The notes under the pieces: generated by a model
Seen by the model: the letters and a program-made list of their open reading frames with translations, nothing else
The model's database searches: none
What the model was told of the DNA's origin: nothing
Shown here: positions 15,217 through 17,106 of the stretch, piece after piece
Layout: the number at the start of each line of letters is the position of its first letter
How positions within the stretch are numbered: position 1 is the first letter of the stretch
DNA from: Acidimicrobiaceae bacterium UBA2093
GTDB taxonomy: Bacteria; Actinomycetota; Acidimicrobiia; Acidimicrobiales; Ilumatobacteraceae
Direction: 5' to 3'
Assembly (NCBI GenBank): GCA_002331255.1
Contig: DCZD01000012.1
Location: 421-17,526, forward strand
DNA length: 17,106 nucleotides
Program-made: the position numbers and the translations under genes

Positions 15217-15633
15217 ATGGCCGGCCTCAAAGGCACCAAGACCCATGAGAACCTGTTGGAGGCGTTTGCAGGCGAAAGCCAGGCAAACCGTCGCTACCTC
15301 TGGTTCGCACAAAAGGCAGACGTCGAGGGTTACCCCGATGCTGCAGCACTCTTCCGTTCAGTTGCTGAAGGCGAGACCGGCCACGCGCATGGTCACCTCG
15401 AGTACCTGGCAGAAGTCGGTGACCCCGCAAGTGGAGAGCCAATCGGTGAGACCGAGCTCAACTTCAAGGCGTCGATCGCTGGTGAGACCTACGAGTACAC
15501 CCAGATGTACCCGGGCTTTGCCAAGACCGCACGCGACGAAGGATTTTCCGAAATCGCCGACTGGTTCGAGACCTTGGCACGCGCCGAGAAGAGCCACGCA
15601 GGTCGGTTCCAAGAGGGCCTGAACTCCCTCTGA
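15217..15633 (+). CDS. Rubrerythrin-like diiron protein lacking the rubredoxin domain
   Basis: 138 residues, an erythrin-type four-helix protein that probably reduces hydrogen peroxide in the cytoplasm. Diiron ligands are in place: Glu20 in AFAGESQANRRY, Glu53 and His56 in AEGETGHAHGH, Glu90 and Glu93 in AGETYEYTQMYP, and Glu124 and His127 in ARAEKSHAGR. The C-terminal rubredoxin domain of classical rubrerythrin, with its CxxC iron site, is missing, so electrons must come from another protein. The Fe-S protein encoded downstream is a candidate. GAAAGGA at 15204-15210, 6 bases before the ATG, fixes the start. The same frame stays open upstream to 14749 through the regulator gene, but that extension is not coding. 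The gap to the regulator is 43 bases, so they probably share a transcript. Confidence 0.92.
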   Translation: MAGLKGTKTHENLLEAFAGESQANRRYLWFAQKADVEGYPDAAALFRSVAEGETGHAHGHLEYLAEVGDPASGEPIGETELNFKASIAGETYEYTQMYPGFAKTARDEGFSEIADWFETLARAEKSHAGRFQEGLNSL

Positions 15634-15638
15634 CCCGA

Positions 15639-15719
15639 CTGTTGCGCTCGTCGCGACACGTGTCATTTGACCGGGTGGTCGTCTGGTGACGAACCAGCGA
15701 CCACCCGAGTCGCGAACAG
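15639..15719 (+). other. Structured intergenic RNA region between rubrerythrin and the Fe-S gene
   Basis: An outer pairing joins CTGTTGCGCTC (15639-15649) to GAGTCGCGAACAG (15707-15719) with two single-base bulges. Inside lie the palindromes GTCGCGAC (15650-15657) and GACACGTGTC (15655-15664), which overlap and so are alternatives, and then the strong hairpin at 15673-15706. Together they could fold as a multi-branched element in the mRNA. Confidence 0.45.
15673..15706 (+). terminator. Strong hairpin downstream of rubrerythrin, possible terminator or processing site
   Basis: GGGTGGTCG (15673-15681) pairs with CGACCACCC (15698-15706). After a one-base bulge, CTGGT (15683-15687) pairs with ACCAG (15693-15697), closing a GACGA loop. 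The total is 14 bp. No U-tract follows, so it may only partly terminate, or may protect the rubrerythrin mRNA end. Confidence 0.5.
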
Positions 15720-15769
15720 CACAAAATTTCTGAAGTAACACACATTCACACGCTGAGGAACGAAAACTG

Positions 15770-17074
15770 ATGACAATCACGTATGACCCGAAACATCCGA
15801 AATATCTCGACGAGGCTGATGTCCGTGAGGAACTCACTCGGGTGTACGACCTGTGTCACGGGTGTCGTCTGTGCTTCAAGTACTGCACGTCATTTCCCAC
15901 TCTTTTTTCCTACGTCGACCAACACGATGACCAAGATGCCGGTCGTCTGACACCGGAGCAACAAGACCAAGTCGTCGACGAATGTTTCCAATGCAAGCTC
16001 TGCTACATCAAGTGCCCATACATTCCTGAGTTGCACGAATGGGCTCTGGATTTCCCGCGTCTTATGCTGCGCGCTGATGCAATGCGTCGCGCGAACGGTC
16101 AAGTGTCGCTTCGCAAGCGTGCGACCACTGAGTTCATGGGGCACACAGATGCGCTCGGCAAAGTGTCAACCACTGCCGCTCCGATAGCCAACGCTGTGCT
16201 CGGCGCAAAACCCGGTGGAATCATCCGCAAAGCGGTCGCAGCCACTGCCGGGGTTTCCTCCGTTCGTTTGTTACCTCCGTTTGCCAAGACGCGTTTTTCT
16301 ACGTGGTTCAAAAAGCGAGTCAAGCCTGTTCTCGCGAAGAAGCAGGGTTCCGTCGCGGTCTTTCCGACGTGCCTCGTCGAATATCAAGAGCCCGGTATCG
16401 GCAAAGATCTTGTCCGCGTCTACGAGCGAAACGGTGTCGAGTGCTCGCTCGTCGACGGTGCTGGGTGCTGTGGTGCTCCGTACCTGCACAGCGGCGATCT
16501 TGACCAGTTCACTAAGGTCGCGACCAAGCAAGTGAAGGTATTGGCCGACGCGGTACGCGCAGGCAAAGACATTGTCGTACCTCAGCCGACGTGTGGCTAC
16601 GTGTTGAAGAAGGACTACCTCGACTACGTCGGCGGTCCTGATGCCGAGCTCGTTGCGAAGAACACGTATGACTCGAGCGAATACCTCATCAACTTGCACA
16701 AAGCTGAAGGAACTGAGCTCGACACCACGTTCACCGGCCCAGTTCCAGAGACCGTCACGTACCACACACCGTGCCACCTCCGAGCTCAGAACATTGGTCT
16801 TCGCAGTCGCGACCTGATGAAGCTGACGGGAGCAAAGATTAAGCTCGTTGATCAGTGCTCTGGTATCGACGGCATGTGGGGGCTCAAGGCAGAGAACGAA
16901 AAGTTTGCAATTCCGATTGCAAAGAAACTCGCAGATCAAATCACCGCAGCCAACGGCGACATGGTCACGGGCGATTGTCATTTGGCGAACACGGCGATCA
17001 CTGAACAGACAGGTTCGAAGCCACTGCACCCGCTTCAGATGGTGGCGCGCGCGTACGGCATCCCCGAAGAGTGA
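15770..17074 (+). CDS. GlpC-like Fe-S oxidoreductase with two [4Fe-4S] motifs and CCG-type domains
   Basis: 434 residues. Two ferredoxin-type motifs lie near the N-terminus: C29, C32, C35, C39 and C72, C75, C78, C82. Two heterodisulfide-reductase-like cysteine-rich domains follow. The first is typical: C201, GAGCCGAPY (231-238, C233-C234) and C275. The second has C335 in HTPCHLR, C363 in QCSGIDGMWG and C403 in GDCHLAN, so its CC pair is reduced to Cys-Ser. This form occurs in proteins encoded beside rubrerythrin, usually with a DUF3501 gene next. It probably carries electrons, perhaps to the rubredoxin-less rubrerythrin, but this is inference. GAGGA at 15755-15759 lies 10 bases before the ATG. 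The window ends 32 bases after the stop, in a CA-rich stretch with no start codon. Confidence 0.9.
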   Translation: MTITYDPKHPKYLDEADVREELTRVYDLCHGCRLCFKYCTSFPTLFSYVDQHDDQDAGRLTPEQQDQVVDECFQCKLCYIKCPYIPELHEWALDFPRLMLRADAMRRANGQVSLRKRATTEFMGHTDALGKVSTTAAPIANAVLGAKPGGIIRKAVAATAGVSSVRLLPPFAKTRFSTWFKKRVKPVLAKKQGSVAVFPTCLVEYQEPGIGKDLVRVYERNGVECSLVDGAGCCGAPYLHSGDLDQFTKVATKQVKVLADAVRAGKDIVVPQPTCGYVLKKDYLDYVGGPDAELVAKNTYDSSEYLINLHKAEGTELDTTFTGPVPETVTYHTPCHLRAQNIGLRSRDLMKLTGAKIKLVDQCSGIDGMWGLKAENEKFAIPIAKKLADQITAANGDMVTGDCHLANTAITEQTGSKPLHPLQMVARAYGIPEE

Positions 17075-17106
17075 CGATTCATTCCATACTCACAACCACA
17101 ACCACA

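Noticed and set aside
16271..17029. 252-codon minus-strand open frame
   Set aside because: It is an antisense shadow of the Fe-S oxidoreductase, which has clear cysteine motifs.
15770..17074. Reading the Fe-S protein as GlpC of an anaerobic GlpABC dehydrogenase because glpD is nearby
   Set aside because: There is no glpA or glpB, the gene is divergent from glpD, and the rubrerythrin neighbour plus the CS variant of the second CCG motif point to the rubrerythrin-linked family.

Overview
The window looks like a chromosomal stretch of a moderately GC-rich actinobacterium. I lean towards Acidimicrobiia (Ilumatobacter-like) because of the F420-type luciferase-like oxidoreductase, the Thr/Ser/Pro-rich tails on exported proteins, several GTG starts, and the PBP/YVTN-propeller style of gene content. 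The taxonomy is inference. No insertion sequence, phage gene, tRNA or CRISPR array was seen.

Left part (1-7676, mostly + strand): the low-complexity Thr/Ser tail of a protein cut by the window edge; an exported YVTN beta-propeller protein; formate-tetrahydrofolate ligase (fhs); a convergent F420-dependent LLM oxidoreductase on the minus strand; a class A penicillin-binding protein with a long Ser/Thr/Pro C-terminal extension; a small YdjM-like membrane protein; and a histidine phosphatase overlapping it. These are housekeeping or envelope genes.

Middle (7692-8116): RNase P RNA (rnpB) on the minus strand, closed by a perfect 14-bp P1 helix and preceded by a recognisable promoter. Several open frames here are spurious.

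Right part: two divergent gene sets share the 116-bp intergenic region 14653-14768. Leftwards runs a tightly packed set: glpD, an AGPS-like FAD enzyme, a 4-TM protein, an FGGY kinase, and two Tat-exported ferritin-like proteins. Junctions are ATGA or GTGA overlaps or gaps of 15-24 bp, so it reads as one operon. Rightwards run a Fur-family regulator with all five PerR-type sensing ligands, a rubredoxin-less rubrerythrin, and a GlpC-like [4Fe-4S]/CCG oxidoreductase. A near-perfect palindrome made of TTGC and GCAA half-sites lies between the arms and is a plausible operator for one or both.

Most interesting: (i) the kinase has lost two canonical glycerol contacts yet sits with GlpD and an AGPS-like enzyme that keeps its catalytic residues, suggesting an uncharacterised glycerol-ether or related phospho-polyol pathway; (ii) that pathway appears co-transcribed with exported ferritin-like proteins and may share a peroxide-responsive operator with the rubrerythrin locus; (iii) a compact structured RNA region separates rubrerythrin from its Fe-S partner.
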